Assembly (NCBI RefSeq): GCF_003710985.1
Contig: NZ_RHHT01000074.1
Location: 1 to 64,000, forward strand
Reading direction: 5' to 3'
Length of the DNA: 64,000 nucleotides
From: Brevibacillus panacihumi
Lineage (GTDB): Bacteria > Bacillota > Bacilli > Brevibacillales > Brevibacillaceae
The position numbers and the translations under genes are program-made. A model generated the notes under the pieces. It worked only from the letters and a program-made list of their open reading frames with translations, was not told where the DNA came from and ran no database searches. This document shows positions 50,707-59,909 of the stretch, one piece after another. How positions within the stretch are numbered: the first letter of the stretch is position 1; every line of letters starts with the position of its first letter.

Positions 50707-51918
50707 GTGGAACACATCAAGAAAGGGACAAAGGCCTTTCGAAAAACGAATATCGCTTTTTTCGCCGCTGGCTTTAATACATTTGCCATTCTGTACAGCA
50801 CACAGCCCCTGATGCCGGAGTTTACCAAAGATTTCGGCGTCTCTCCGACGATGGCGAGCCTTTCGCTGTCGGTGACGACGATCTCGCTTGCGGTCAGCAT
50901 GCTGTTTTTTGGCGTTTTGTCTGAAGTGTGGGGACGTAAGCCTGTCATGATGGCATCCTTGCTGGCTGCGTCTGCCATGTCTGTCCTGACTGCTTGCAGT
51001 CCGAGCTTTGAGACGCTCTTGTGGCTGCGCATGATTCAGGGCATCGCTTTGGGGGGCTTGCCCTCGATTGCGATGGCCTATCTGGGAGAAGAGATGGACG
51101 GCGAGAGCTTGGGAGTCGCGATGGGACTCTATATCAGCGGCAACTCGTTGGGGGCCGTCTTCGGACGGATTCTCACCGGGATGATGACGGACTTTTTTAG
51201 CTGGCATGTGGCGTTGGGGACGATCAGCTTCATCAGCTTTTTGGCTTGCCTGATCTTTTGGCTGAGCTTGCCGCCATCCCGCCATTTTCACCCGCGTTCT
51301 CCGGAGCCGCGAAAACTGCTGCTCTCGTTCGGGCATCATCTGAGAGACCGTGGGATGCTTTGCCTGTACGGGATTGGCTTTCTTATTCTGGGGAGCAATG
51401 TCGCGCTGTTCAACTACCTGGGCTATGTGCTGACGGCGCCGCCCTATCATCTCAGCCAGACGCTGGTCGGCTGGATTTTCATCATCTATCTCGTGGGGAC
51501 GGTCAGCTCGGTATGGATGGCGAAGCTGGCAGACGCCTATGGACGGCAAAAAATCTTGATCGTCGCCCTGGGACTGACCTTGATCGGCGTACTCATCACG
51601 CTGGAATCGAATCTGTGGGTAAAAATGCTTGGCTTGCCGATCCTTGTCTTCGGCTTTTTTGGCAGCCATTCCATCGCCAGCGCGTGGGTGGGCAGACGTG
51701 CGCTGGAGGACAAGGCGCAGGCCTCCTCGCTCTACCTGTTTTTCTACTATGCTGGTTCGAGTGTAGCGGGTACGGCCGGAGGCGTCTTCTGGTCTGACTA
51801 TGGTTGGGCTGGCGTAGTCGGTTTGATCACAGGCTTTTTGCTTCTCGCCCTGCTGTTGGCGGCAAGCCTGGCGAAAGCAGCCAAACCCGCCGTCGTCGCG
51901 ATGCATCACGAACGTTAG
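50707..51918 (+). CDS. MFS transporter (YnfM-like)
   Basis: A 403-residue transporter with about 12 TM segments. FAAGFNTFAILYSTQPLMPE and GVLSEVWGRKPVMMASLLAA are typical of the YnfM/arabinose-efflux-like drug:H+ branch. GTG 50707 is 8 nt after GGGGAGGT (50691-50698); the frame opens at 50680 but that start precedes the ribosome site. Divergent from LysR; probably LysR-controlled efflux. Confidence 0.88.
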   Translation: MEHIKKGTKAFRKTNIAFFAAGFNTFAILYSTQPLMPEFTKDFGVSPTMASLSLSVTTISLAVSMLFFGVLSEVWGRKPVMMASLLAASAMSVLTACSPSFETLLWLRMIQGIALGGLPSIAMAYLGEEMDGESLGVAMGLYISGNSLGAVFGRILTGMMTDFFSWHVALGTISFISFLACLIFWLSLPPSRHFHPRSPEPRKLLLSFGHHLRDRGMLCLYGIGFLILGSNVALFNYLGYVLTAPPYHLSQTLVGWIFIIYLVGTVSSVWMAKLADAYGRQKILIVALGLTLIGVLITLESNLWVKMLGLPILVFGFFGSHSIASAWVGRRALEDKAQASSLYLFFYYAGSSVAGTAGGVFWSDYGWAGVVGLITGFLLLALLLAASLAKAAKPAVVAMHHER

Positions 51919-51937
51919 AATAACATCGGTCAAAAGA

Positions 51938-51987
51938 AACAACGGCAGCTTTGGACAGACAATAAGGTCCGAAGCTGCCGTTGTTTT
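51938..51987 (+). terminator. Strong terminator after the MFS gene
   Basis: Arms AAACAACGGCAGCTT and AAGCTGCCGTTGTTT form a perfect 15-bp stem followed by T residues. Confidence 0.85.
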
Positions 51988-52014
51988 ATCGGATCCAATC
52001 ATCCAGTCAACTTC

Positions 52015-53478
52015 TTAGCACTTCCGAATGATTTTTTTATCTTTGATCTCGTATACGAAATCCGCGACGTTCTCCAGCAAGCGGACGTCGTGTGTTATGA
52101 AAATAATGGTACCTGCGTAGTCTTTCATCAAATTTTCCAGTGCTTCCACTGCAGGAAGATCGAGAAAATTGCTTGGTTCATCCATAAGCAAGATGTTGTA
52201 TCGCCCGAGCAGCATTTTGGCAAGCTGTAATTTTATCATTTCCCCGCCACTTAAAACAGACAACTCTTTTCGTACGTCATGCTGAGAAAATCCCAGAGAT
52301 GCCAGTACAGTGCGAATTTCCGACATCTGATAATCACAGTTTTCCTGCATGAACTCCATGATGCCCTGATGACGGTCAACTTTGTATCCGTTTTGCGCGA
52401 AGTATCCGATTGCTGCTTTTGGTGATAGAGAGATGCCGTCTTCACAATTCATGATCATTTTGAAAAGGGTTGTTTTTCCCGTTCCGTTTGAACCCGTCAC
52501 CGCTATCTTGGCACCCAGCGGAAATTGGAAAGACGCCTTTTCGAAAATGACCTTGTTGCCTACCTGTTTGCAGAGCTCGTTCCCTACGATTGGAAAGGGG
52601 TTGTGTAGCTCTAATGATTCGCTCTGACGGAAATGGACGGAACGAATCACCTCTGGAGGTTTCACATCACCAAGCAATTCGATTCGATGCTCCATATTTT
52701 TTGCGGCATTATGGAGCTTCTTCTGCTTGCTGCCCACCGTTTTTTGATGGCTCAGTCGGCCGCCGCTTTCAGAGCTGTTTTTTCTTGAAGCTCCTTTCGC
52801 CTTTTGGTCTACTTTGCGGGCCTGGTTCTTTTTTTCGGTGATTGCTTTCTCCAGCCGGGCTCGTTCAGAGATAAACTGCCTATATTGTGCAGACTGGTTT
52901 TTTCTTTCCTCTTCTTTTTGTGACAAGTAGTCAGAGTATCCGCCCCAATATTCGTTAATCTTTCCGTCTTTTAACTCCCAAATTTTATCGACGACCTGAT
53001 CAAGAAAATACCGGTCATGACTAATCACGAGCAAAGCGCCCGTGAAAAATGCGAGCTGCTTGATCAAAAAGTCGATACCCTCCCGATCGAGATGACTCGT
53101 CGGTTCATCCGCAAAGATACAGTGCATTCCTTCTGATAGAGCCTGTGCAATTTTTAGCCGTGTTTCTTCGCCGCCGCTCATTTGCTCCAGGTCTAGTCTG
53201 TCTACGCCAAGCTTGCCCAGCAATGCGGGATCCACTTCCTCATGAACGACAACATCATCCAATTGCGGAATATAGGCAAAATTACCGTCCCTCACAATTT
53301 TCCCCTGTGGCAAGGCAATCTCCCCCAGCAATATTTTCAGCAACGTGCTCTTTCCTGCTCCGTTCGCACCGACCAGACCGATGCGATCATAATCATGAAC
53401 TTCCAAATGATCAATCGCTAATACTTCCCGACCCATAAATTCTACGTGAATATCTTTTGCTTTTATCAATGCACTCAT
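52015..53478 (-). CDS. ABC-F ribosome-protection ATPase (antibiotic resistance type)
   Basis: A 487-residue soluble protein with two ABC domains in one chain and no TM segment. NBD1: Walker [10 protein letters not shown], signature MSGGEETRL, Walker [14 protein letters not shown]2: GSNGTGKTT, signature [20 protein letters not shown]. The charged linker between them (about 220-320; [20 protein letters not shown]) is the antibiotic-resistance domain that reaches into the ribosome. The VmlR/Vga/Msr type displaces macrolide, lincosamide, pleuromutilin or streptogramin drugs. AAGGAGGT sets ATG 53478; the frame upstream to 53706 is leader sequence. Expression is likely controlled by the attenuation leader at 53640-53913. 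Confidence 0.92.
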   Translation of the reverse strand: MSALIKAKDIHVEFMGREVLAIDHLEVHDYDRIGLVGANGAGKSTLLKILLGEIALPQGKIVRDGNFAYIPQLDDVVVHEEVDPALLGKLGVDRLDLEQMSGGEETRLKIAQALSEGMHCIFADEPTSHLDREGIDFLIKQLAFFTGALLVISHDRYFLDQVVDKIWELKDGKINEYWGGYSDYLSQKEEERKNQSAQYRQFISERARLEKAITEKKNQARKVDQKAKGASRKNSSESGGRLSHQKTVGSKQKKLHNAAKNMEHRIELLGDVKPPEVIRSVHFRQSESLELHNPFPIVGNELCKQVGNKVIFEKASFQFPLGAKIAVTGSNGTGKTTLFKMIMNCEDGISLSPKAAIGYFAQNGYKVDRHQGIMEFMQENCDYQMSEIRTVLASLGFSQHDVRKELSVLSGGEMIKLQLAKMLLGRYNILLMDEPSNFLDLPAVEALENLMKDYAGTIIFITHDVRLLENVADFVYEIKDKKIIRKC

Positions 53479-53639
53479 ATTTGTAACCTCCTTCAGTAAT
53501 CGCAGTTTTCTGTTCGCAGGATTGCCTGCGATTTTTGAAGGAAGGATTATATAAAGAAGTTCCAACGCATATGTCGCATAGTATTCGTTCCTTTCTCCTT
53601 TTACTGTCCAAAATCTCTGATTGAGGGTTGTTTTTGGCA

Positions 53640-53686
53640 ATAAAAAATGCAGATCCAAGCCCACAAAAGCAGGCTTTGATCTGCAT
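53640..53686 (-). terminator. Attenuator terminator 2 in the ABC-F leader
   Basis: On the minus strand ATGCAGATC pairs with GATCTGCAT (53678-53686 with 53647-53655), followed by six T residues. It lies 160 nt upstream of the ABC-F start, so it would stop transcription before the gene. Confidence 0.8.
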
Positions 53687-53780
53687 GAAATTACGAGTGC
53701 GGACACAGCGAAAAAAGCATAGCAAATATAAGCTATCTAAAATCGGCATCTATGTCTCCAAACGTATAAATAAGCAGCTC

Positions 53781-53815
53781 AAAAAAGCCCACAGTTGTGG
53801 AAAAATCGCTTTTTT
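53781..53815 (-). terminator. Attenuator terminator 1 in the ABC-F leader
   Basis: On the minus strand AAAAAAGC (53808-53815) pairs with GCTTTTTT (53781-53788) around an inner CCACA/TGTGG helix, directly after the leader peptide stop. It shares AGCCCACA with the second hairpin, which may allow alternative pairing. Confidence 0.7.
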
Positions 53816-53824
53816 ATTGCCCGC

Positions 53825-53851
53825 TTATCGAATACGCATGGAGTGTAGCAT
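53825..53851 (-). CDS. Leader peptide MLHSMRIR
   Basis: An 8-residue peptide with start ATG 53851 and stop at 53825-53827. A canonical AGGAGG (plus coordinates 53862-53867) is 10 nt upstream. It sits between a good promoter and terminator 1. In ABC-F and erm attenuation, ribosome stalling on such a peptide opens the terminator and turns on the gene. Sequence support is by position and ribosome site; stalling is inferred. Confidence 0.7.
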   Translation of the reverse strand: MLHSMRIR

Positions 53852-53884
53852 AGATAACGATCCTCCTACAGTTTAATGTATTGA

Positions 53885-53913
53885 ATGCTAGCATTGACTT
53901 CGCCAGCTGTCAA
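53885..53913 (-). promoter_or_regulatory. Promoter of the ABC-F leader transcript
   Basis: On the minus strand TTGACA (53908-53913), a 17-nt spacer and TAGCAT (53885-53890). The predicted transcript starts near 53878, just before the leader-peptide ribosome site. The remaining 80 nt to the YwqG-like gene hold nothing recognisable. Confidence 0.7.
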
Positions 53914-53993
53914 CCCAGTCTGAGAAGCACTTTATACCCTAAAACGTAGAGTCCTAGATACTCTTTTCAGAGAACAGGAGCCTTCATTTCTCT

Positions 53994-54785
53994 TTAGCAG
54001 CATTGATACGAAAACAACGCATTCTCAAAGCGCTTCGCTTTCAAATCTTCCAAAGAGAGGACGAAGTAGATCGTACCGACATCCCCCCACATAATCCCGA
54101 GGTTATCCTCATCGGTATCTACCTGCAGCAAAAGGGTGTAAGGGCCGCCATTTTCCTTGCCCTGGAGGTAGTCTACTTCCTCAAAGACATCGCCCTGGAT
54201 GTTGTTCGGGTGGCCCAGCACCTGGTGGTTCCATGTATGCGAGCCGTTGATCTCGGCAAAGGCGGGCAAAAACTCGTCGTAATACGTGTCCCACAAGGCG
54301 TCAGGAACCTTGATCCCGTCCCCGTGAAGCGACAGTCCCTTTTTCATCTGCAGATGGTTGGCGTAAAGTACCCCGTATTCCTGGTCGGTACCGGGATAAG
54401 GAACGGACTGTACGGCGGAGAGATCGCCATCGTAATACAAGACGCGCCAACCGTCCCTATTTTCGAGCTCCCCAAATACCGACTGCTCCTTGGCTTCGTA
54501 GAAAAAGTAGAGAAGGCCGCGCGCAGGCAGTTCGTTGGCTATGCCTAAGTTTTGGATTTCCTCCAGGTTGAGCTGACCGATGAAGACAAGCGGTTCACCA
54601 TTGTACAACGGGTAGCTCCAGCCAGGAGGAAAATCGGGATATCCGCCTAATCGGCTCTTGGCTAACTCAGGAAATTCGGTTCGCTGCGGCAGCAGATAGA
54701 TGCAGGGATGAAGATGAGCGAGGATGGTTTCTTTCATCTCTTCCAAACCATATTTCTCAATGAGGGAAATTACCTTTTCTTTCAT
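53994..54785 (-). CDS. YwqG-like DUF1963 protein
   Basis: A 263-residue soluble protein of the DUF1963/YwqG family. SRLGGYPDFPPGWSYPLYNG and EPLVFIGQLNLEEIQNLGIA are the family's core; QVDTDEDNLGIMWGDVGTIY and YFVLSLEDLKAKRF close it. ATG 54785 is 7 nt after AAAAGGAG; an in-frame ATG at 54791 is too close. Molecular function of the family is unknown; some members sit in polymorphic-toxin or immunity contexts, which are not seen here. Divergent from the hydrolase at 54878. Confidence 0.85.
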   Translation of the reverse strand: MKEKVISLIEKYGLEEMKETILAHLHPCIYLLPQRTEFPELAKSRLGGYPDFPPGWSYPLYNGEPLVFIGQLNLEEIQNLGIANELPARGLLYFFYEAKEQSVFGELENRDGWRVLYYDGDLSAVQSVPYPGTDQEYGVLYANHLQMKKGLSLHGDGIKVPDALWDTYYDEFLPAFAEINGSHTWNHQVLGHPNNIQGDVFEEVDYLQGKENGGPYTLLLQVDTDEDNLGIMWGDVGTIYFVLSLEDLKAKRFENALFSYQCC

Positions 54786-54877
54786 CGACATTCTCCTTTT
54801 CGCATTGCCAAATAATAGGTAAGATAGACGCAATCCAATCTGCTCACGATGATGCCAGAAAGAGAGAAGGGTTCGTT

Positions 54878-55783
54878 TTGAAAATTGAATTCCTTACCCT
54901 GTCAGAGGGAACCAGACTTCAATATTCTATTCGGGGAGAAGGGCAGCCAATCCTCGTGCTGCATGGCGGTCATTCCAATTGCACAGAAGAGTTTGGCTAT
55001 CAGGCGCTGTTGGATGCAGGCTACTCCCTGATCACGCCGTCACGTCCAGGGTATGGCGAGACTTCCCGCGAGCTCGGAGAAAGCCTCAGGACAGCCTGTC
55101 AGGCGTATGAAGAATTGCTTCGCCATTTGCAAATCAAAAAGCTCCATGTCATCGCGGTCTCTGCCGGCGGACCAAGCGGCATATTCTTTGCCTCCCAATA
55201 CCCGCAGCGAATATGTACACTGACACTGCAATCAGCGGTGACAGGCCCATGGCTGACTTCAAAAGACAAGGAGTACAAGGCGGCAAAAATTCTGTTTCGA
55301 CCCGGAGTGGAGGCCTATGTCTGGAAGCTGTTTGCATCCGTGACCGACCGCTTCCCACGTTACATGTTCAAACAGATGGCCTCGTCCTTTACGAAGCTGC
55401 CCTGGAGAGAAGTCGAATCTTATCTCCTGCCCGAAGATTTGGAGGCATTTCGTGCAATGAATCGTCGTCAGCGGTCGGGGCATGGCTTCATGATTGACCT
55501 TGTACACCCCGGACAGATTGAGATTCAGCATCTGCAGAACGTGACGTGTCCCGTACTGATCATGCATAGTCTGCAGGATGGAACGGTTCCGCTCGAACAC
55601 GCCCATCGCGCATCTAAGCACATGCCGAACGCACAGCTATGTCTCCTCGATACCTGGGGGCATTTGATATGGCTGGGCAAAGGTTCCGAGCAGGTAAATC
55701 GGGAACTGCTTTCTTTTCTGAGTCAATGGGACAAAAATACGAATGAATCTGAAACTTCAGTCCCCCTTTCCCGTATAGACTAG
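54878..55783 (+). CDS. Alpha/beta hydrolase
   Basis: A 301-residue alpha/beta-hydrolase-fold enzyme: oxyanion motif LVLHGGHSNC, nucleophile elbow AVSAGG (near residue 95, Ser-x-Gly-Gly), acid in MHSLQDGTVPLEHA and His in WGHLIWLG. The start is TTG 54878 behind AGAAGGG. The cap region (about 125-205) is helical. Substrate unknown; esterase, lactonase or haloperoxidase-like activities are possible. Confidence 0.88.
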   Translation: MKIEFLTLSEGTRLQYSIRGEGQPILVLHGGHSNCTEEFGYQALLDAGYSLITPSRPGYGETSRELGESLRTACQAYEELLRHLQIKKLHVIAVSAGGPSGIFFASQYPQRICTLTLQSAVTGPWLTSKDKEYKAAKILFRPGVEAYVWKLFASVTDRFPRYMFKQMASSFTKLPWREVESYLLPEDLEAFRAMNRRQRSGHGFMIDLVHPGQIEIQHLQNVTCPVLIMHSLQDGTVPLEHAHRASKHMPNAQLCLLDTWGHLIWLGKGSEQVNRELLSFLSQWDKNTNESETSVPLSRID

Positions 55784-55814
55784 AGTACAGAAACATCAGA
55801 AGGGGAGGCGGAAT

Positions 55815-56645
55815 ATGAGCGACGATAATGTAGTCAACATGAATTCCTTCAAACAGGGAGGAAAATGGATTGTTACGATTTTAGTGATTGCTGTCATCGC
55901 ATTGTTGGGAACACAATCCTTTGCAATAATTTCAGCAGGCCATAGCGGTATTGTGCTGCAATTGGGGGCTGTTCAGCCGAAAGTGCTGCAAGAAGGTCTT
56001 CATTTCAAGATTCCGTTTATTCAAACAGTAATTCCGATCGAGGTCCGTGTGCAAAAGTCAGAGACGAGTCAGACATCTGCATCACGCGATCTGCAAACCG
56101 TATCGACAACGATAGCGGTCAACCACCACCTGGATGCCAACAGCGTCAACAAATTGTATCAGCAGGTCGGCCTGGATTATAATACCCGCATTGTAGACCC
56201 GGCCATAGCCGAGGCGCTCAAAGCGGTGACGGCTCAGTATACAGCCGAGGAACTGATCTCCAAACGCTCGGAAGTGAGCGCTAAAGTGAAGGAACTGCTG
56301 ACCACGAAGCTCTCGACCTATTACATTGTGCTGGATGAAATCAACATCCGTGAATTTACCTTCAGCGAAGAGTTTAACCGTGCGATTGAATCCAAGCAGA
56401 TCGCCGAGCAGCAAGCGCTCAAATCCAAGCTGGATCTCGAGCGCATCAAGATCGAGAAAGAGCAGGAGATTACCAAAGCTCAAGCGCAGGCGGAAGCACT
56501 CCGCTTGCAAAAGCAGGAAGTAACGCCGGAGCTGATCCAGCTCAGACAGATCGAAGCGCAGCTGGAAGCGATCCGCAAATGGGACGGCAAAATGCCGAAT
56601 GTCACTGGCGGCGCCATGCCATTTATCGATGTGAACAAGCAATAA
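55815..56645 (+). CDS. Prohibitin-like SPFH/band-7 membrane protein
   Basis: A 276-residue protein with one TM segment (about 18-38; VTILVIAVIALLGTQSFAII), an SPFH domain (about 38-190; HSGIVLQLGAVQPKVLQEGL, HFKIPFIQTVIPIEVRVQKS) and a long coiled coil (about 190-250; QALKSKLDLERIKIEKEQEI). Such proteins form ring or raft scaffolds and modulate membrane proteases. GGGGAGGCGG precedes ATG 55815. It follows the hydrolase by 31 nt and may be co-transcribed. Confidence 0.92.
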   Translation: MSDDNVVNMNSFKQGGKWIVTILVIAVIALLGTQSFAIISAGHSGIVLQLGAVQPKVLQEGLHFKIPFIQTVIPIEVRVQKSETSQTSASRDLQTVSTTIAVNHHLDANSVNKLYQQVGLDYNTRIVDPAIAEALKAVTAQYTAEELISKRSEVSAKVKELLTTKLSTYYIVLDEINIREFTFSEEFNRAIESKQIAEQQALKSKLDLERIKIEKEQEITKAQAQAEALRLQKQEVTPELIQLRQIEAQLEAIRKWDGKMPNVTGGAMPFIDVNKQ

Positions 56646-56646
56646 C

Positions 56647-56775
56647 AAAACGGTCATGACCGTTTTGTTTGACCGCAAGCGGTCACATCCACTTTTGTGA
56701 AAAACGTCGAGACGTTTTTCACAGAAAAGACGGGTGCTCGACAGAAGATCAGCTTCTGATGAGCACCCGTTTTTC
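56647..56775. repeat. Cluster of four perfect hairpins between convergent genes
   Basis: Successive dyads: AAAACGGTC/GACCGTTTT (56647-56666), GACCGC/GCGGTC (56671-56684), GTGAAAAACGTC/GACGTTTTTCAC (56697-56722) and ACGGGTGCTC/GAGCACCCGT plus TTTTT (56730-56775). The last is a proper terminator for the prohibitin gene; the first can serve both directions. The density is unusual. Confidence 0.7.
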
Positions 56776-56796
56776 GTTCTTGCAGGATACACCCTG

Positions 56797-57513
56797 TCAC
56801 TTCGCACCAGCGTTTGTCAGCAGCTCGATCATTTCCTGATACCCGCGCTTCTTCGCGTGCTGCAAGGGAGTCACGCCATCGTGATCAGCCAGGTTAACGT
56901 CAGCACCGTGATCGATCAACAGCTTCACAATCTCCTGGTGATTTTTTCCGCCGTCGCCCAAAATCACGGCTTCCAGCAGGGCGGTCCAGCCCAGATTGTT
57001 GACGTGATTTACATCGACGTCGGAGTTGGCGAGCAGCTCGCGAACGACCTCCACATGTCCGCGATCGGCTGCAGGAATCAGGGCCGTGCCGCCAAAACGG
57101 TTGGTAATCGTCGTATCTGCGCCAGCTGCGATCGCTGCTTTTACGAAATCAATCTTTCCTTCTGCGCCAGCGTATAGCAAAGGATTGTCCAGACGCTGAT
57201 CCCGGATGTTGATGTTCGCTCCTTTTTCAACCAGTAATTGGAAAATTTCAAGTTGGTCGGTGTGAACCGCGATCATGGCAGAAGTTCTGCCTCTATCATC
57301 TGTGGCATCTATATCTGCTCCATCTGCCAGAAGCTTCTTGATCTGATCTTGATCTCCATTTTGAACAGCCTGTAACAACGCCTGATTCAACTCTCCCATC
57401 TCCTTGTTTACCGCTTCGATTGTTTGCTGCTCTTCGCTTTTGAGCAGGTCGTTCGCGCCCCCTTCACATCCAGACAACGTGAAGGCAAGAAAAAGAAGAC
57501 CGACGCGCAGCAT
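56797..57513 (-). CDS. Ankyrin-repeat lipoprotein
   Basis: A 238-residue protein with a lipoprotein signal ending FTLSGC (Cys16) and five or so ankyrin repeats (about 45-235), seen as NGDQDQIKKLLADGADIDAT, TDQLEIFQLLVEKGANINIR and NHQEIVKLLIDHGADVNLAD. It would be anchored to the outer face of the membrane and bind another protein. Length and organisation are like other Bacillales ankyrin lipoproteins. No operon partner is evident. Confidence 0.9.
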   Translation of the reverse strand: MLRVGLLFLAFTLSGCEGGANDLLKSEEQQTIEAVNKEMGELNQALLQAVQNGDQDQIKKLLADGADIDATDDRGRTSAMIAVHTDQLEIFQLLVEKGANINIRDQRLDNPLLYAGAEGKIDFVKAAIAAGADTTITNRFGGTALIPAADRGHVEVVRELLANSDVDVNHVNNLGWTALLEAVILGDGGKNHQEIVKLLIDHGADVNLADHDGVTPLQHAKKRGYQEMIELLTNAGAK

Positions 57514-57611
57514 CGCTTACCAGCACCTTTCCCCGAATAGTAGCCCTCTCGCGTCATGCCGAGCCCCAATTATCTATGCAAAAAGTTGAACAGTCCGCCT
57601 TATCCAAAATA

Positions 57612-59087
57612 TTATACCGCCAATTCGACCTGGGAGTTGCCTGCCCAGTCGCCAACAGGCGTTACGGTATAGGTGGTTCCTGCTTTCAGTGTACCATTTT
57701 GCTGGAGGTCAAACACACCTGTTGCGCCTTTGCGGCTGGAATACTTATAGGTAGCCAGAAGCGTCTCTCCGTCAGGGCTGGTCAGCTCGACGCTGCGACC
57801 GGAAAACAGCTCGTCGCCAGGATCTGCAGTCAATGTGACCGTGATCGAGGTATCACTGACGGCTTCTGCTTCGCTCAATTGCAGCGGTGCGATTTCCTCT
57901 GCTACAAAGTTTGGATTCGCAATCTCTGCCCACTCAGAGGTTACCGTGTATCGGACGCCTGGTTTCAACGTCTCTCCTTCTGGCAGACGGAATTTTGGTT
58001 CTTGCTTGCCGTCCGTCGATTGTGTGAATGGTACGTACTTGGCTACAATCGGTTGACCGCCTTCCGGAGTGATCGTTACCTGGCGAGCCTGCATGGAGGA
58101 GATGATCTGATAGGTTCTGCCATCCGCGGCGTTGTTTTCATCCAGCACGAAAGCGTTGGCTCCACGCCCAGCACTGTAAGCGGAGATGACGTAGCCGTAA
58201 TCGGTCACACCTGCTGTTTTCAGCGATTCGAGCTCAAAGGTATCGTTCGTCACCTGTCTGGCCTCGGTCATGTTCAGTTTGGTTCCTTGTCCTGCGAATG
58301 TACCCGCCTGTTTGCCTTTATAGGTCAGCGTGTAGAGGGTGCCGGGCTTCTGCGGCGAGGTAGGTACGATATAGGTAGAGAGAGAGCCTGTTTTCAGGCG
58401 AGGCATGTTGGTCAGCGCAAGCCCGTCGCTAAATGCGAACTGTTCCTTTGCCGTAGCAAAAGCCTCGTCCTCCGCTGTTAAGGGAGCATCGAAGGTGACG
58501 ATCAGCGTGATCGCATTGAGCGGGCGTATGTCGGTAATGGCAGCCGTTGCGGAAGGAATCGCTTGATGCGCCGTATTCAGCAGATAGGCGGCTTCTCCGC
58601 GTGACAGCGGGCCATTGGTGGTAGAAACGCGCTCCATCCAGTATTGGACGGATTTCATGTCTCGTTTGAGCGCTTTGGCAATGATCTGCTCCAATTCTGC
58701 AGCTGTAACCGTGCGTTGTGGATCAAAGCGTCCCTCGTCAGCCTGGAAAATGTCTTGTCCTACCACCCTGGCGGCAAAATCAGAATACCAGGCATCTTTT
58801 TTCACATCGTCAAAGCTTGGCAGATGGTCCGTTTTTCCCTCCAAACCAAATGTCAGCACCACCATTTTTGCCAGTTCCGCGCGAGTTACGGGTTGCTGCA
58901 CACCCATCGAGTGATCGGGATAGCCTTGCAAGACGCGCAGTTGGGTCAGTTCATTTACGGCTCGCTGGATTTCCTGTGAGGTTAATGGAGCAGCAGCTTG
59001 CGCGTTCAAGGCAGCGAAGGGGAGTGTTCCCGCACTGACAGCGGTGGCGAGCAGCATGGTAGCCAATTTCTTGGAAAAGGAATTCAT
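57612..59087 (-). CDS. S-layer-homology-domain cell-surface protein
   Basis: A 491-residue exported protein. Signal peptide about 1-32 (ending LNAQAA), then SLH-type repeats (about 35-165): QRAVNELTQLRVLQGYPDHS, PVTRAELAKMVVLTFGLEGK, SDFAARVVGQDIFQADEGRF. These anchor proteins to pyruvylated secondary wall polymer. The remainder (about 185-491) is beta-rich with three or more Ig/BIG-like units (ITVTLTADPGDELFSGRSVE; GTLKAGTTYTVTPVGDWAG). AAGGAGGATC supports the ATG at 59087. Probably an S-layer-associated adhesin or structural protein. Confidence 0.9.
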   Translation of the reverse strand: MNSFSKKLATMLLATAVSAGTLPFAALNAQAAAPLTSQEIQRAVNELTQLRVLQGYPDHSMGVQQPVTRAELAKMVVLTFGLEGKTDHLPSFDDVKKDAWYSDFAARVVGQDIFQADEGRFDPQRTVTAAELEQIIAKALKRDMKSVQYWMERVSTTNGPLSRGEAAYLLNTAHQAIPSATAAITDIRPLNAITLIVTFDAPLTAEDEAFATAKEQFAFSDGLALTNMPRLKTGSLSTYIVPTSPQKPGTLYTLTYKGKQAGTFAGQGTKLNMTEARQVTNDTFELESLKTAGVTDYGYVISAYSAGRGANAFVLDENNAADGRTYQIISSMQARQVTITPEGGQPIVAKYVPFTQSTDGKQEPKFRLPEGETLKPGVRYTVTSEWAEIANPNFVAEEIAPLQLSEAEAVSDTSITVTLTADPGDELFSGRSVELTSPDGETLLATYKYSSRKGATGVFDLQQNGTLKAGTTYTVTPVGDWAGNSQVELAV

Positions 59088-59213
59088 TGGTAGATCCTCC
59101 TTTTGATTATCAAGGTAAGTTGCCTGTACCTGTATAGTAGAGGAGAGACCTAAATTCCCAAGAAACGAGAGATTAATAAATTCTAAAATCCTTCTTAAAT
59201 AACCCTAAAAACG

Positions 59214-59909
59214 TCACACGGTAAAACGGTATCCGGCCCCCCAAACGGTTTCGATATACTGCGGATTGGAGGGATCGACCTCGATTTTTTCCCGCAGCTT
59301 GCGAATATGGACGGTGACGGTCGCGATATCTCCGCTGGAATCCATGCCCCAGATTCGTTCGAACAGTTCATTTTTGCTAAATACACGATTGGGATGGCTC
59401 GCTAAAAATTCGAGCAAGTTGAATTCCCGCGTCGTAAAAACAACCTCCTGGTTACGCACGTATACCCGGCGAGACTCTTTGTCGATAGTGAGACCGCGGA
59501 TATGAATTTCCGCTTTTGGAACAGACTCCTGCTTGGAGAGAAGCCGTTCATACCGCGTCAGATGGGCTTTGGCACGGGCGACCAGCTCGCTCGGGCTAAA
59601 GGGCTTGGTGATATAATCATCTGCGCCGAGGTTGAAGGCGCGAATTTTATCAATCTCTTCTTTTTTAGCCGAGACGATCAGAATCGGAACTTCCTTGGCT
59701 TGTCTGATTTGACTGCATAATGCAAATCCGTCCATGCCGGGCAGCTGGAGGTCGATGATGATCAGGTTGTAATCGCCATTCAAGGCGAGTTGAAGTCCTT
59801 CCGTACCGGTATGGCATAAATCGACCTCATAGCCATTCAGTTCAAAATAGTCCCGTTCCAGCTGCGCGATGGTCGTCTCGTCTTCAATGATCAAGATGGT
59901 TGTCGGCAT
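59214..59909 (-). CDS. OmpR/PhoB-family response regulator
   Basis: A 231-residue regulator: receiver domain (about 1-118) with IIEDE, the phospho-accepting Asp in IIIDLQLPGMDG (about residue 51), switch Ser in VSAKK and Lys in DDYITKPF. The winged-helix DNA-binding domain spans about 130-228 (FTTREFNLLEFLASHPNRVF, TVTVHIRKLREKIE). AAGGAGGAG fixes ATG 59909. It overlaps the upstream kinase gene by 26 nt, so translation is coupled, in the less common kinase-first order. Target genes unknown; the nearby SLH protein is a candidate. Confidence 0.95.
   Translation of the reverse strand: MPTTILIIEDETTIAQLERDYFELNGYEVDLCHTGTEGLQLALNGDYNLIIIDLQLPGMDGFALCSQIRQAKEVPILIVSAKKEEIDKIRAFNLGADDYITKPFSPSELVARAKAHLTRYERLLSKQESVPKAEIHIRGLTIDKESRRVYVRNQEVVFTTREFNLLEFLASHPNRVFSKNELFERIWGMDSSGDIATVTVHIRKLREKIEVDPSNPQYIETVWGAGYRFTV

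Noticed and set aside
50638-52002. 454-codon minus-strand frame opposite the MFS gene
   Set aside because: The MFS protein on the plus strand is unambiguous; the antisense translation is Gln/Arg-rich and featureless.
53411-53749. 112-codon frame across the ABC-F leader and start
   Set aside because: Overlaps both attenuator and gene start in another frame; the leader peptide, SD sites and ABC-F start explain the region better.
57576-58481. 301-codon plus-strand frame near the SLH gene
   Set aside because: Antisense to the SLH protein, with no ribosome site and no domain.
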